A stretch of DNA of 64,000 nt, taken from Martinezella tropici (GTDB taxonomy: Bacteria > Pseudomonadota > Alphaproteobacteria > Rhizobiales > Rhizobiaceae). How positions within the stretch are numbered: position 1 is the first letter of the stretch; each line of letters starts with the position of its first letter. Both the position numbers and the translations under genes were made by a program. This document shows positions 27,641-35,546 of this stretch, piece after piece. The notes beneath the pieces are model-generated. The model did not search any database and was not told the DNA's origin. It saw nothing but the letters and a program-made list of their open reading frames with translations. The stretch lies in contig NZ_QMKK01000044.1 of the NCBI RefSeq assembly GCF_003287875.1, positions 186,001 to 250,000 of the forward strand, written 5' to 3'.

Positions 27641-28261
27641 TCAGGTGCGGCTGCCGGCAACCTTTTCCGAGAGCTTGCCGGCTTCTTCCTGCGCTGACCG
27701 ATTCGCCGGATACACTTCCAGAAAGCGTTCCCAGGCCCTGAGGGCGAGCGCATCATTATCACGTTCGGTCAGGATCGCCGCCATGCCGGCCAGTGCGCCA
27801 AAATGGCGCGGCTCTATGCGTAGGACCTGATTGATGTCTTCCATCGACTTGCGATAGTCGCCGATCGCGAAATTCAGAGTTGCGCGGCGATTCCAGCCTT
27901 CAACATAGTCTGGTTTCAGCGAGATCACCTGATCCAGATAGTCCATGGCGGCGGCATTGCGCTTCTCCTGGATGGCCTTGTCGGCCCATTGCATCAGGAG
28001 ATTGATCGTGGCGCTGCCGGAATCGCTGAGTTCGGCATTGATCTGATCTGCGATCAGGCTGGCCTGATCGGGATCGCGCTGGCGCTTCAGTGCCGTGAAG
28101 AGATTGTCGAGCTGCTGCTTCGGCGACAGGCTGCCGGAGGGATCGCCGGGATCCTTCTTCTCCATTATGCTCGGTTCGTCCGCCAACGCCGCATGGGGGG
28201 CGGAGGCTGTCAGAGCAAGCAGAATCGGCAGGGCTAGATATGACAAAGCAAAAACGCGCAT
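27641..28261 (-). CDS. Exported tetratricopeptide repeat protein
   Basis: 206 residues from ATG 28261. Signal peptide LALPILLALTASAPHAALA, then three to four TPR-like helices pairs: QWADKAIQEKRNAAAMDYLD, ISLKPDYVEGWNRRATLNFA, VLRIEPRHFGALAGMAAI, DALALRAWERFLEVYP. Likely a periplasmic scaffold. No operon partner. Function unknown. Confidence 0.8.
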   Translation of the reverse strand: MRVFALSYLALPILLALTASAPHAALADEPSIMEKKDPGDPSGSLSPKQQLDNLFTALKRQRDPDQASLIADQINAELSDSGSATINLLMQWADKAIQEKRNAAAMDYLDQVISLKPDYVEGWNRRATLNFAIGDYRKSMEDINQVLRIEPRHFGALAGMAAILTERDNDALALRAWERFLEVYPANRSAQEEAGKLSEKVAGSRT

Positions 28262-28362
28262 GGCGGGCATAGTAGCCCGCCAATGTCGAAGATCAAAACC
28301 AAATTTGATGCGATCAACTAAAACTGAGCGTCGGATCCATAGGAACCGAGCCGCGCGCTATA

Positions 28363-28488
28363 TCAGCCCTGACGAGCCTTGTAGCGCGGGTTCAGCTTGT
28401 TGATGATGTAGATACGGCCCTTGCGGCGGACCAGACGGTTGTCACGGTGACGCGCCTTGAGCGACTTGAGCGAATTCTTGATCTTCAT
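28363..28488 (-). CDS. rpmJ: Ribosomal protein L36
   Basis: 41 residues, MKIKNSLKSLKARHRDNR and then RLVRRKGRIYIINKLNPR. It carries no cysteine, so it is the zinc-free (type B) form, and has the longer C-terminus of that form. Start ATG 28488; the open frame upstream to 28545 is not part of it. Stands alone between the TPR gene and purK. Confidence 0.93.
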   Translation of the reverse strand: MKIKNSLKSLKARHRDNRLVRRKGRIYIINKLNPRYKARQG

Positions 28489-28550
28489 TTTTCTGATCCG
28501 CGATCTCTGAGGGGGAATGTCACATTCGCCCGGGTCTTTTAACAATCAAA

Positions 28551-28569
28551 AGCGCGCGCGGGGCGCGCT
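28551..28569 (-). terminator. Terminator of purEK
   Basis: Read leftward AGCGCGC-cccgc-GCGCGCT followed by TTTGATTGTT, 73 bases after the purK stop. Confidence 0.7.
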
Positions 28570-28641
28570 CTTTAGGGTGGGGAGCAAATACCCTGTCATA
28601 CCGGGCCTGTCAACCATGTCAGGGGCTTTTTCCCACGGCTC

Positions 28642-29709
28642 TCAGCGCAGAAGCTGTGTGACATGCCCCATCTTGCGGCCTGGCCGTGCTTCGGTCTTGC
28701 CGTAGAGATGCACCAGCGTGTCGTCAAGGCGCAGCCATTCCGGCAATGCCTTGATGTCATCGCCGATCAGATTGGTCATGACACAGTCCGAATGACGCTG
28801 AGGATTTCCGAGCGGCAGGCCGGCGACGGCACGGATATGCTGCTCGAACTGCGAGATGACGCAGGCGGCTTCCGTCCAATGGCCGGAATTGTGCACGCGC
28901 GGCGCCATTTCATTGGCGATCAGGCTGCCATCGGCCAGCACGAAGAATTCGATGCCGATGACGCCGACATAGCCGAGCGCCGTCAATATCTTTTCCGCAG
29001 CTTCGCGCGCGGCGTTCGCCGTCTCCTGCGAAATGCTCGCCGGCAGCGTGGAGGTGTGGAGAATGCCATTGCGATGGACGTTCTCGGCCGGATCGTAGCA
29101 GGCAACCTTCCCGTCACTGCCGCGAGCAGCGATGATCGAGATTTCGCGCTCGAAAGAGACGAAACTCTCCAGAATCAGCGGCACGCTGCCCAAGGCCGCA
29201 TAGCCGCCCTCGGCGCTGTCGGCGCTGTCGGCGGTGGAGCGATAGACGCGCTGGCCCTTGCCGTCGTAACCGAGGCGGCGCGTCTTGAGCACGCCCTGAC
29301 CGCCGAAATCGGCGAGCGCCTTTTCCAGGTCTTCCTGGCTGTCGACGGCATGGAAGCGGGCCGTCGGAATGCCGCAGCCATTGATGAAGCGCTTCTCGAT
29401 CAGCCGGTCCTGTGCCATTTCCAGCGCCTTCGGCGGCGGATAGACCGTTACCTGCAAGGCAAGATCCTCGGCGGCGGTCACCGGCACGTTCTCGAACTCA
29501 TAGGTCACGACATCGCAGCGCTTCGCCAGTTCGGCAAGCGCGGCCGCATCGTCGTAGGCGCCGGCGATCTGCTCATTGGCAACATGGGCTGCCGGACAAT
29601 CGGCCTGGGGCTCGAGGATGACAGTGCGGAAGTTCAGGCGTGCGGCCGCCATGGCCAGCATGCGGCCAAGCTGGCCGCCGCCGATGATGCCGATCGTCTT
29701 CGCGCTCAT
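28642..29709 (-). CDS. purK: N5-carboxyaminoimidazole ribonucleotide synthase
   Basis: 355 residues, ATP-grasp enzyme that makes N5-CAIR from AIR, bicarbonate and ATP in purine synthesis. Seen: TIGIIGGGQLGRMLAMAAARL, VTYEFENVPV, KTRRLGYDGKGQ and EMAPRVHNSGHWT. Start overlaps the purE stop by four bases (ATGA), so the pair is coupled. Confidence 0.95.
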   Translation of the reverse strand: MSAKTIGIIGGGQLGRMLAMAAARLNFRTVILEPQADCPAAHVANEQIAGAYDDAAALAELAKRCDVVTYEFENVPVTAAEDLALQVTVYPPPKALEMAQDRLIEKRFINGCGIPTARFHAVDSQEDLEKALADFGGQGVLKTRRLGYDGKGQRVYRSTADSADSAEGGYAALGSVPLILESFVSFEREISIIAARGSDGKVACYDPAENVHRNGILHTSTLPASISQETANAAREAAEKILTALGYVGVIGIEFFVLADGSLIANEMAPRVHNSGHWTEAACVISQFEQHIRAVAGLPLGNPQRHSDCVMTNLIGDDIKALPEWLRLDDTLVHLYGKTEARPGRKMGHVTQLLR

Positions 29710-30203
29710 AGGTCGTCCATCGGATATTCAGCGACCGCGGCACTCTGGCGGGCGCGCCATTCGTCGAGCCGGTCGGCGATCTCTTCATCGCCAAGCGCCA
29801 GCACCGCGGCGGCAAGCAGCGCGGCGTTGACCGCGCCGGCCTTGCCGATCGCCAGCGTGCCTACGGGAATGCCGGCCGGCATCTGGACGATGGAGAGGAG
29901 ACTGTCCTGCCCGGAGAGAGCGCGGGACTGCACCGGCACGCCGAAAACTGGAAGAGGCGTCATGGATGCCGCCATGCCCGGCAGGTGCGCTGCGCCACCG
30001 GCGCCGGCGATGATGACCTTGAAGCCTTCATCCTTTGCGCCCTTGGCAAAATTCACCAGCCTGTCGGGCGTACGATGAGCCGAGATGATGCGCGCATCAT
30101 AGGTGATCTCAAGCGCTTCCAAAGTGTCCGCGGCATTCTTCATGGTCTCCCAGTCGGACTGGCTTCCCATGATGATGGCGACAGGCGGTCTTTCGGTCAT
30201 CAT
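29706..30203 (-). CDS. purE: N5-carboxyaminoimidazole ribonucleotide mutase
   Basis: 165 residues (or 164 from the second of two adjacent ATGs). Converts N5-CAIR to CAIR. Seen: VAIIMGSQSDWETM, RIISAHRTPDRL, IIAGAGGAAHLPGM, GVPVQSRALSGQDSL: the class I (bacterial) set. First gene of the purEK operon, 16 bases after the stop of the DUF465 gene on the same strand, which may share the transcript. Confidence 0.95.
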   Translation of the reverse strand: MMTERPPVAIIMGSQSDWETMKNAADTLEALEITYDARIISAHRTPDRLVNFAKGAKDEGFKVIIAGAGGAAHLPGMAASMTPLPVFGVPVQSRALSGQDSLLSIVQMPAGIPVGTLAIGKAGAVNAALLAAAVLALGDEEIADRLDEWRARQSAAVAEYPMDDL

Positions 30204-30219
30204 CGTTGCTTTGTACTCC

Positions 30220-30423
30220 TCAGGCTATGATATCGGGGATGATTTGGTCTTCCAGCTTGGTCAGCTTGTCCTTGATGACGAGCTTCTTCTTCTTCATGCG
30301 CTGGATTCGAAGGGCATCGCAGCCCGTCTGGATCATGGCGTTGATTGCGGCGTCATAATCCTCGTGCTCCTGGCGCAGCCGCGCCACGATCAGCCTGATT
30401 TCCGCCTGTTCCTGATCGGCCAT
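30220..30423 (-). CDS. DUF465 (YdcH-like) small coiled-coil protein
   Basis: 67 residues, MADQEQAEIRLIVARLRQEH then a second helix DALRIQRMKKKKLVIKDKLTKLEDQI, the two-helix hairpin of the YdcH/DUF465 family with its basic K-K-K-L-x-L-K-D motif. ATG at 30423 lies eight bases after GGGGA. It precedes purE closely and faces a second DUF465 gene across 231 bases. Function unknown. Confidence 0.8.
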   Translation of the reverse strand: MADQEQAEIRLIVARLRQEHEDYDAAINAMIQTGCDALRIQRMKKKKLVIKDKLTKLEDQIIPDIIA

Positions 30424-30654
30424 GTTCATTTCCCCAGCATATAGCGGAATCGTATTCGTTCCGTCTCGTGAATCCCGCAAGCTCCTATCACCAAATGACG
30501 GTAACTGGAAGTTATCCTTCATCACGAATTTGCCGCCTATAGGCCACGTTTTCGCCTTCGACAAAGGCTCGATATTATGGCACAGTGGGAGGGTTGACAC
30601 CTAGAGCCTTGGCGAATGGATGGTCAGGGCTCTTAAAGAGGAAGGAAGGGTCAT

Positions 30655-30828
30655 ATGACTGTTCAAGCTCATCTTGAATCGCTCGAAAAGAAACATGTCG
30701 CGCTCGAGGAGGCGCTGCATGCGGCAATGTCATCTCCCTCTAGCAATGATACGGAAATAGCCGACATCAAACGCAGGAAGCTGCGCGTCAAGGACGAAAT
30801 CCAACGTCTGCGTTCGTCAGTTCACTGA
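30655..30828 (+). CDS. DUF465 (YdcH-like) small coiled-coil protein, second copy
   Basis: 57 residues: MTVQAHLESLEKKHVALEEA, then EIADIKRRKLRVKDEIQRLR. The helical hairpin with the K-x-x-K-L-x-V-K-D-E-I ending is that of DUF465. ATG at 30655 follows GAGGAAGGAAGGG, a strong ribosome site. It is divergent from the other DUF465 gene. The sequence identity with that copy is limited, so this is an old duplication or two family lines. Confidence 0.75.
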   Translation: MTVQAHLESLEKKHVALEEALHAAMSSPSSNDTEIADIKRRKLRVKDEIQRLRSSVH

Positions 30829-31002
30829 CATAACGCCCTAAAGTTCAAGAAGCCATCGATCTTGGGGGCAAGGGAGGCAGATCGAAATTTTTCCAGCCAG
30901 GATCGATGAGCATTTCCGCCAAAAAAACGGATGCGCCAACATCATAGTGTCAAGGGTAGAGGTTGGCGCAATTTTCTTGAAGTCGCGAAAGCGAAGATGA
31001 TT

Positions 31003-31254
31003 TCAGGACCAGAACTGATCCAGCCATAAATTCAGCTTGTCGAAACCGCGGCTGTTGACGGCGTATATGCGCTTCGTGCCTTCATTGGTGACGGAAACGA
31101 GATTGCTGTCGAGGAGCGCCTTCAAGTGCTGCGACACCGCCGGGCGGCTGATCGGCAGACCCTGCGCCAATTCGTTGACCGTCTTGGGTGCGCGGCGCAA
31201 TTCCTCCAGCAAATAGCGCCGGTTCGGATCCGCGATGGCTGCGAAAGGGTCCAT
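31003..31254 (-). CDS. ArsR-type winged-helix regulator
   Basis: 83 residues, MDPFAAIADPNRRYLLEELR, ELAQGLPISRPAVSQHLKAL and VSVTNEGTKRIYAVN: a compact ArsR-family winged helix of the kind paired with SRPBCC or carbon metabolism genes. No cysteine metal site. An upstream in-frame ATG at 31263 adds three residues. Nothing on the same strand follows closely; the ThiE-like gene is divergent at 230 bases. Confidence 0.85.
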   Translation of the reverse strand: MDPFAAIADPNRRYLLEELRRAPKTVNELAQGLPISRPAVSQHLKALLDSNLVSVTNEGTKRIYAVNSRGFDKLNLWLDQFWS

Positions 31255-31485
31255 GGTCGACATGGCCGAAAGCTACGTCAAACACCAAGGGGCGGCAAGT
31301 TAATTGTGCGCTGCATGATATATTGCGCGACGGGCTTACCGGCTGCGCCGAGAATGTCCCGGATTTACGCCACAGATCGCCGTTTCAGCCGCTGCCCCTT
31401 GTCAGAGAGAGCTAACGGATTTACTCACGACTATCGAACCGGTGCGCCATCGCTGACGATGGAAGCCGAAACCATGGAAGCTCGC

Positions 31486-32139
31486 ATGACCGTGCCCGAA
31501 GATCGTTGCCGCCTCGTTCTCATCGTTCCCGACATTGCCGATATCGAGCAGCAGGTGAAGGTCGTGGCCGATGCGCTGAGGGGCGGGGATGTCGCCTCGG
31601 TGATCATTCCCCAATACGGGCTGGATGACGGCACTTTCCAGAAACATGCGGAAAGGCTGGTGCCGGTGGTGCAGGCGGCGGGTGCTGCGGCGCTCATTGC
31701 CGGCGACAGCCGCGTAGCCGGCCGGGCCAAGGCTGACGGGCTGCATATTGCCGGCAATATTGCCGAACTTACCGAAGCCGTCGAAAAATTCGTGCCGAAG
31801 CTGATCGTTGGCGGCGGCAACGCGGCCGACAGGCATAACGCGCTGGAGATTGGTGAGCTCAGACCGGACTACATCTTCTTCGGCAAGCTGGACGGCGACA
31901 TCAAGCCGGAGGCGCATCCGAAAAACCTGGCGCTCGGCGAATGGTGGGCCTCCATGATCGAGATTCCCTGCATCGTCATGGGCGGCACCGATCCGAAGTC
32001 GGCGCTGGACGTAGCCCTGACGGGTGCCGAGTTCGTCGCGCTGCATAAGGCGGTTTTTGCCGACCCTGCGGCGGCTCCGTCCATCGTTGCCGAAGTGAAC
32101 GCGCTTCTGGACGAAAAAGCGCCACGGTTTGAGGATTGA
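31486..32139 (+). CDS. ThiE-like TIM-barrel protein (substrate loop not conserved)
   Basis: 217 residues from ATG 31486 (ATGs at 31474 and 31459 are possible). The layout of beta-alpha units follows thiamine-phosphate synthase: RLVLIVPDI, AALIAGDSRVAGRAKADGLHI, PDYIFFGKLDGD, IPCIVMGGTDPKSA, GAEFVALHKAVF. The usual phosphate loop G-P-x-F-x-T-x-T-K is absent (FFGKLDGDIKPEAHP instead), so catalysis of thiamine phosphate formation is doubtful. It is followed nine bases later by the Sel1 gene. Called thiamine phosphate synthase in related genomes; I rate only the fold as safe. Confidence 0.6.
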   Translation: MTVPEDRCRLVLIVPDIADIEQQVKVVADALRGGDVASVIIPQYGLDDGTFQKHAERLVPVVQAAGAAALIAGDSRVAGRAKADGLHIAGNIAELTEAVEKFVPKLIVGGGNAADRHNALEIGELRPDYIFFGKLDGDIKPEAHPKNLALGEWWASMIEIPCIVMGGTDPKSALDVALTGAEFVALHKAVFADPAAAPSIVAEVNALLDEKAPRFED

Positions 32140-32148
32140 TAGCGGTTC

Positions 32149-33369
32149 ATGTCGTCAAAGCCTCGATTCCGCCATAGACCTTTTCTTGTCGCGCTCACGG
32201 CCGGGCTGACGATATTTCCACTGCTGGCTGCAGCGCAATCGGAGAGTGGCGCCACGTCGTTGCCGGGCGTCAAGGCGCCGGCGGAGAAGGGCGCGCGGCC
32301 TGATGACAAGGTTCAGGCCGATGACGCTTCCTCCGTGCCGGATGCACCGGCAGCCAACGAAAGCGTCGTGACGCGGCCGCTGGGTGCCGATGCCGGCACC
32401 TTCAAGACCGAGAAGATCCAGCCGGGCAGCGAGCCGAAGGCCGAGGGCGACATGAAGCCCTCGGAAGGTGTCGGGGTGTTCGAGCGCATGGGTGCCAATC
32501 TGCCTGCCCTGCCGCCGGAAAAGCCCTTCAAGGGCAAGGTCGACGATGCCTATGGCGCCTTCCAGCGCGGCTACTATCTGACCGCCTTCCAGCGGGCTCT
32601 GCCGCGGGCGCAGCTCGGCGATCCGGCCGCGCAGACCCTTATTGCCGAGCTGATGTCGCAGGGATTGGGCGTCAAGCGCGACACCAAGGACGCTGCTTTC
32701 TGGTACAGCAAGGCCGCCGAAGGCGGCGATGCCACCTCCATGTTCAAATACGCGCTGATCCTGATGGAAGGCCGCGACGTGCCCCGCGATCAGAAGAAGG
32801 CGGATGAATGGATGAGGAAGGCTGCCGAAGCCGGGCAGCCTTCGGCCGAATTCAACGTGGCGCAGATGCTGACGGCCGAAAATCCCGGCGCGAAGGGCCT
32901 GCAGATGGCGCTTCCCTATTATGAAAAATCCGCCGAGCAGGGCATTGCCGATGCGCAATATGCCGTCTCGCAGCTCTATCTCAACCTTCCCGACCTGCCA
33001 CCGGAGAAGAAGGCCCGCGCGCGGGAGTGGCTGTCGCGTGCCGCCAATTCAGGCTTCGACACCGCGCAGCTCGACATGGGTCTCTGGCTGATCAACGGCA
33101 TCGGTGGCAAGCAGGATCTCGAAAACGGCTTCAATTGGATGCGGGTCGCCGCCTATCGCGGCAACGTCGTTGCGCAAAACAAGCTGGCGCATCTTTATAT
33201 CAACGCCATCGGCACGAAGCAGGATCCGGTGGCGGCGGCCACCTGGTATGTCATTTCCCGCCGCGCCGGTCTGAAGGATGCAGAGCTCGAGGATTTCTAT
33301 CAGGGCATCGAGGACTATCAGCAGAAAGCGGCCATCGATGCCGCGAACAAGTATCGTCGCGCGCGGTAG
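32149..33369 (+). CDS. Exported Sel1-repeat protein
   Basis: 406 residues. Signal peptide PFLVALTAGLTIFPLLAAAQ, a disordered acidic/Pro-rich part to about residue 120, then Sel1-like repeats of 36 residues: GDPAAQTLIAELMSQGLGVK, DAAFWYSKAAEGGDATSMFK, KKADEWMRKAAEAGQPSAEF, ENGFNWMRVAAYRGNVVAQN, PVAAATWYVISRRAG. The family acts as periplasmic adaptors, for example ExoR in rhizobia, but this protein is longer and I would not call it ExoR. Follows the ThiE-like gene by nine bases. Confidence 0.85.
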   Translation: MSSKPRFRHRPFLVALTAGLTIFPLLAAAQSESGATSLPGVKAPAEKGARPDDKVQADDASSVPDAPAANESVVTRPLGADAGTFKTEKIQPGSEPKAEGDMKPSEGVGVFERMGANLPALPPEKPFKGKVDDAYGAFQRGYYLTAFQRALPRAQLGDPAAQTLIAELMSQGLGVKRDTKDAAFWYSKAAEGGDATSMFKYALILMEGRDVPRDQKKADEWMRKAAEAGQPSAEFNVAQMLTAENPGAKGLQMALPYYEKSAEQGIADAQYAVSQLYLNLPDLPPEKKARAREWLSRAANSGFDTAQLDMGLWLINGIGGKQDLENGFNWMRVAAYRGNVVAQNKLAHLYINAIGTKQDPVAAATWYVISRRAGLKDAELEDFYQGIEDYQQKAAIDAANKYRRAR

Positions 33370-33563
33370 CAGCCGGAGTTGAAACCAGCGTGACGGGCCT
33401 GATGTGATGTCAGTGTGCGCGTGCCATAGCCTCGCCACTTGAAATTCTCCCGATTTTATGGTCTTGAGGCCGCCAATCTTTATTTCCGCTGACGCTCCCG
33501 CTCCGTCGGGGCCTGCTTTCGAGCCGCCCGGTCAGCGCTTTCTGCATTATCCAAGGAAACCCG

Positions 33564-34364
33564 ATGGCCCGTTCTGCTCTTCTCAATGTCATGGTTCAGG
33601 CTGCCCTCAAGGCAGGCAAGTCGCTCAGCCGCGATTTCGGCGAAGTGCAGAACCTGCAGGTTTCGGTGAAGGGACCGGGCGATTTCGTCAGCCAGGCGGA
33701 TCTGAAGGCACAGAAGATCATCCGTGACGAGCTGATGAAGGCCCGCCCCACCTATGGTTTCCTCGGCGAGGAAAGCGAAGAGGTCAAGGGCACGGACGGC
33801 GCTCATCGCTGGATCGTCGATCCGCTCGACGGCACCACCAACTTCCTGCACGGTATTCCGATGTTCGCCGTTTCGATCGCGCTTGAGCGCAATGACGAGA
33901 TCGTTGCCGGCGTCATCTTCAATCCGGCGACCGACGAGCTCTATACAACCGAACGCGGCGGCGGCGCATTCCTCAATGACCGTCGTCTGCGCGTCGCTTC
34001 GCGCCGCGTGCTGTCGGACAGCGTCATCGGCTGCGGCGTTCCGCATCTCGGCCGCGGCAATCAAGGCAAGTTCCTGGTGGAGCTGCGCCATGTCATGGGC
34101 GAAGTCGCCGGTGTGCGCCGCCTCGGCTCCGCATCGCTCGATCTCGCCTATGTGGCGGCCGGTCGTTTCGACGGTTTCTGGGAAACCGGTCTTTCACCCT
34201 GGGATATCGCGGCCGGCATTCTGCTGATCCGCGAAGCCGGCGGTTTCGTCTCGGATTTCCACGGCGGCAACGACATGCTCGGCACGAGTTCGATCATCTG
34301 CGGCAATGAGCACATCCAGAAGGCGCTCGCCGAAGTGGTTAAGCGTCCGATCCCGACGAAGTAA
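33564..34364 (+). CDS. suhB: Inositol monophosphatase family protein
   Basis: 266 residues, lithium-sensitive Mg-dependent phosphatase fold. Seen: GFLGEESEE, RWIVDPLDGTTNFLHGIPMF (metal motif 1), and GLSPWDIAAGILLIREAGG (metal motif 2). SuhB of bacteria dephosphorylates inositol phosphates and also takes part in rRNA antitermination. ATG at 33564 after AAGGAAACCCG. Followed by a hairpin at 34393-34425. Confidence 0.92.
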   Translation: MARSALLNVMVQAALKAGKSLSRDFGEVQNLQVSVKGPGDFVSQADLKAQKIIRDELMKARPTYGFLGEESEEVKGTDGAHRWIVDPLDGTTNFLHGIPMFAVSIALERNDEIVAGVIFNPATDELYTTERGGGAFLNDRRLRVASRRVLSDSVIGCGVPHLGRGNQGKFLVELRHVMGEVAGVRRLGSASLDLAYVAAGRFDGFWETGLSPWDIAAGILLIREAGGFVSDFHGGNDMLGTSSIICGNEHIQKALAEVVKRPIPTK

Positions 34365-34392
34365 GCCATTCCCCCATTCGCTTTTTCGAATG

Positions 34393-34425
34393 ACAAAACA
34401 GTCTGTTGCCAACGGGCTGTTTTGT
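34393..34425 (+). terminator. Probable terminator after suhB
   Basis: ACAAAACAG / CTGTTTTGT stem around a 15-base loop, 28 bases after the stop, then GCTTT. Moderate strength. Confidence 0.5.
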
Positions 34426-34499
34426 GCTTTCCGTCTCTTCAATTCGGCACAATGTTGCTCTAGTCTCCGCCTGCGGAAGATACGGTGGCGGAGCGTGTG

Positions 34500-35543
34500 A
34501 TGGAAAATGTGAATCTGTCGGATCTCGGATCGACCGACAACGTATCGGGCAATTACACCTACAAGCTCTCAAGCCCGATGGCCTTCTTCTGGACGATGGT
34601 TCTTTTTCTGATCATCGTCGGTTTCATCGTGGCCATCCTTTTCCGTCAGGCCCAGGTCGCCTTCCTGCACAATCCCGGGCTCAACGGCCTGATCCTCGGC
34701 GTTCTGGCCGTCGGCATCCTGCTGGTCTTCAATCACGTGCTGATGCTGAGGCCGGAGGTTCGCTGGTTCAACCATTTCCGTGCTGTCGGCAATGCGGACA
34801 AGGTCGGCCGCAATCCACGGCTTCTCGCGCCGATGCGGGCGCTGCTCGGCAACCGCCGCGCGATGCAGCTCTCCACCGCGACGCTGCGCTCCATTCTCGA
34901 TTCGATCGCCACGCGCCTCGACGAATCGCGCGATACGTCGCGCTATCTCATCGGCCTCTTGGTCTTTCTGGGTCTGCTCGGCACCTTCTGGGGTCTGATC
35001 GGCACCATCGGTTCGATCAACGACGTCATCCAGGGCCTCGATGCCGGCACCGGCGACACCGGCGATATTCTGAGCGCCCTGAAGACCGGGCTTTCCGGCC
35101 CGCTGGTCGGCATGGGCACGGCCTTCTCGTCGTCGCTGCTCGGCCTTTCCGGCTCGCTGATCCTCGGCTTCCTCGACCTGCAGGCCGGCCGTGCGCAGAA
35201 CCGATTCTACACGGAGCTCGAAAACTGGCTGTCGTCGGTTACCGATGTCGGCTCGGATATTGCCCCGGTCATCGAAGGCGCAGCCGGCGCCTCTTCGGAG
35301 GATGTGCGGGCGCTGTCGGATTATCTGCGCAAGATCGCAGAGGAAGGCGGCGGCCAGCGCTCGGTGACCGCCATGGCCAACCTCGCCGAAGGCATTCAGG
35401 GCCTGGTCAAGAACATGCGCAACGAACAGCAGATGCTGCGTGACTGGATCGAGGCGCAGCAGGAAGAGGCGAAATCGATGCGCCGCACGCTCGATAGGCT
35501 CGCCGACCGCATCGGCCACACCGAGAAGACCGGGAGCAAGTAA
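34500..35543 (+). CDS. MotA/TolQ/ExbB-like membrane channel protein
   Basis: 347 residues. Helices near LSSPMAFFWTMVLFLIIVGF, LNGLILGVLAVGILLVFNH, LIGLLVFLGLLGTFWGLIGT and LSGPLVGMGTAFSSSLLGL, the last two holding the MotA/ExbB domain. The C-terminal 90 residues form a helical cytoplasmic tail (MRNEQQMLRDWIEAQQEEAK). Pairs with the OmpA-type gene three bases downstream to give a proton-driven stator-like unit. No flagellar, Tol or Ton genes are near. ATG 34500 follows GGAGCGTGTG. Confidence 0.85.
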   Translation: MENVNLSDLGSTDNVSGNYTYKLSSPMAFFWTMVLFLIIVGFIVAILFRQAQVAFLHNPGLNGLILGVLAVGILLVFNHVLMLRPEVRWFNHFRAVGNADKVGRNPRLLAPMRALLGNRRAMQLSTATLRSILDSIATRLDESRDTSRYLIGLLVFLGLLGTFWGLIGTIGSINDVIQGLDAGTGDTGDILSALKTGLSGPLVGMGTAFSSSLLGLSGSLILGFLDLQAGRAQNRFYTELENWLSSVTDVGSDIAPVIEGAAGASSEDVRALSDYLRKIAEEGGGQRSVTAMANLAEGIQGLVKNMRNEQQMLRDWIEAQQEEAKSMRRTLDRLADRIGHTEKTGSK

Positions 35544-35546
35544 GCC

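Noticed and set aside
31126..31458. N-terminal extension of the ThiE-like gene
   Set aside because: Covers the ArsR gene on the other strand and is not barrel-like.
32149..33369. Assignment of the Sel1 protein as ExoR
   Set aside because: Longer than ExoR with a different N-terminal half, and no ExoS/ChvI context.
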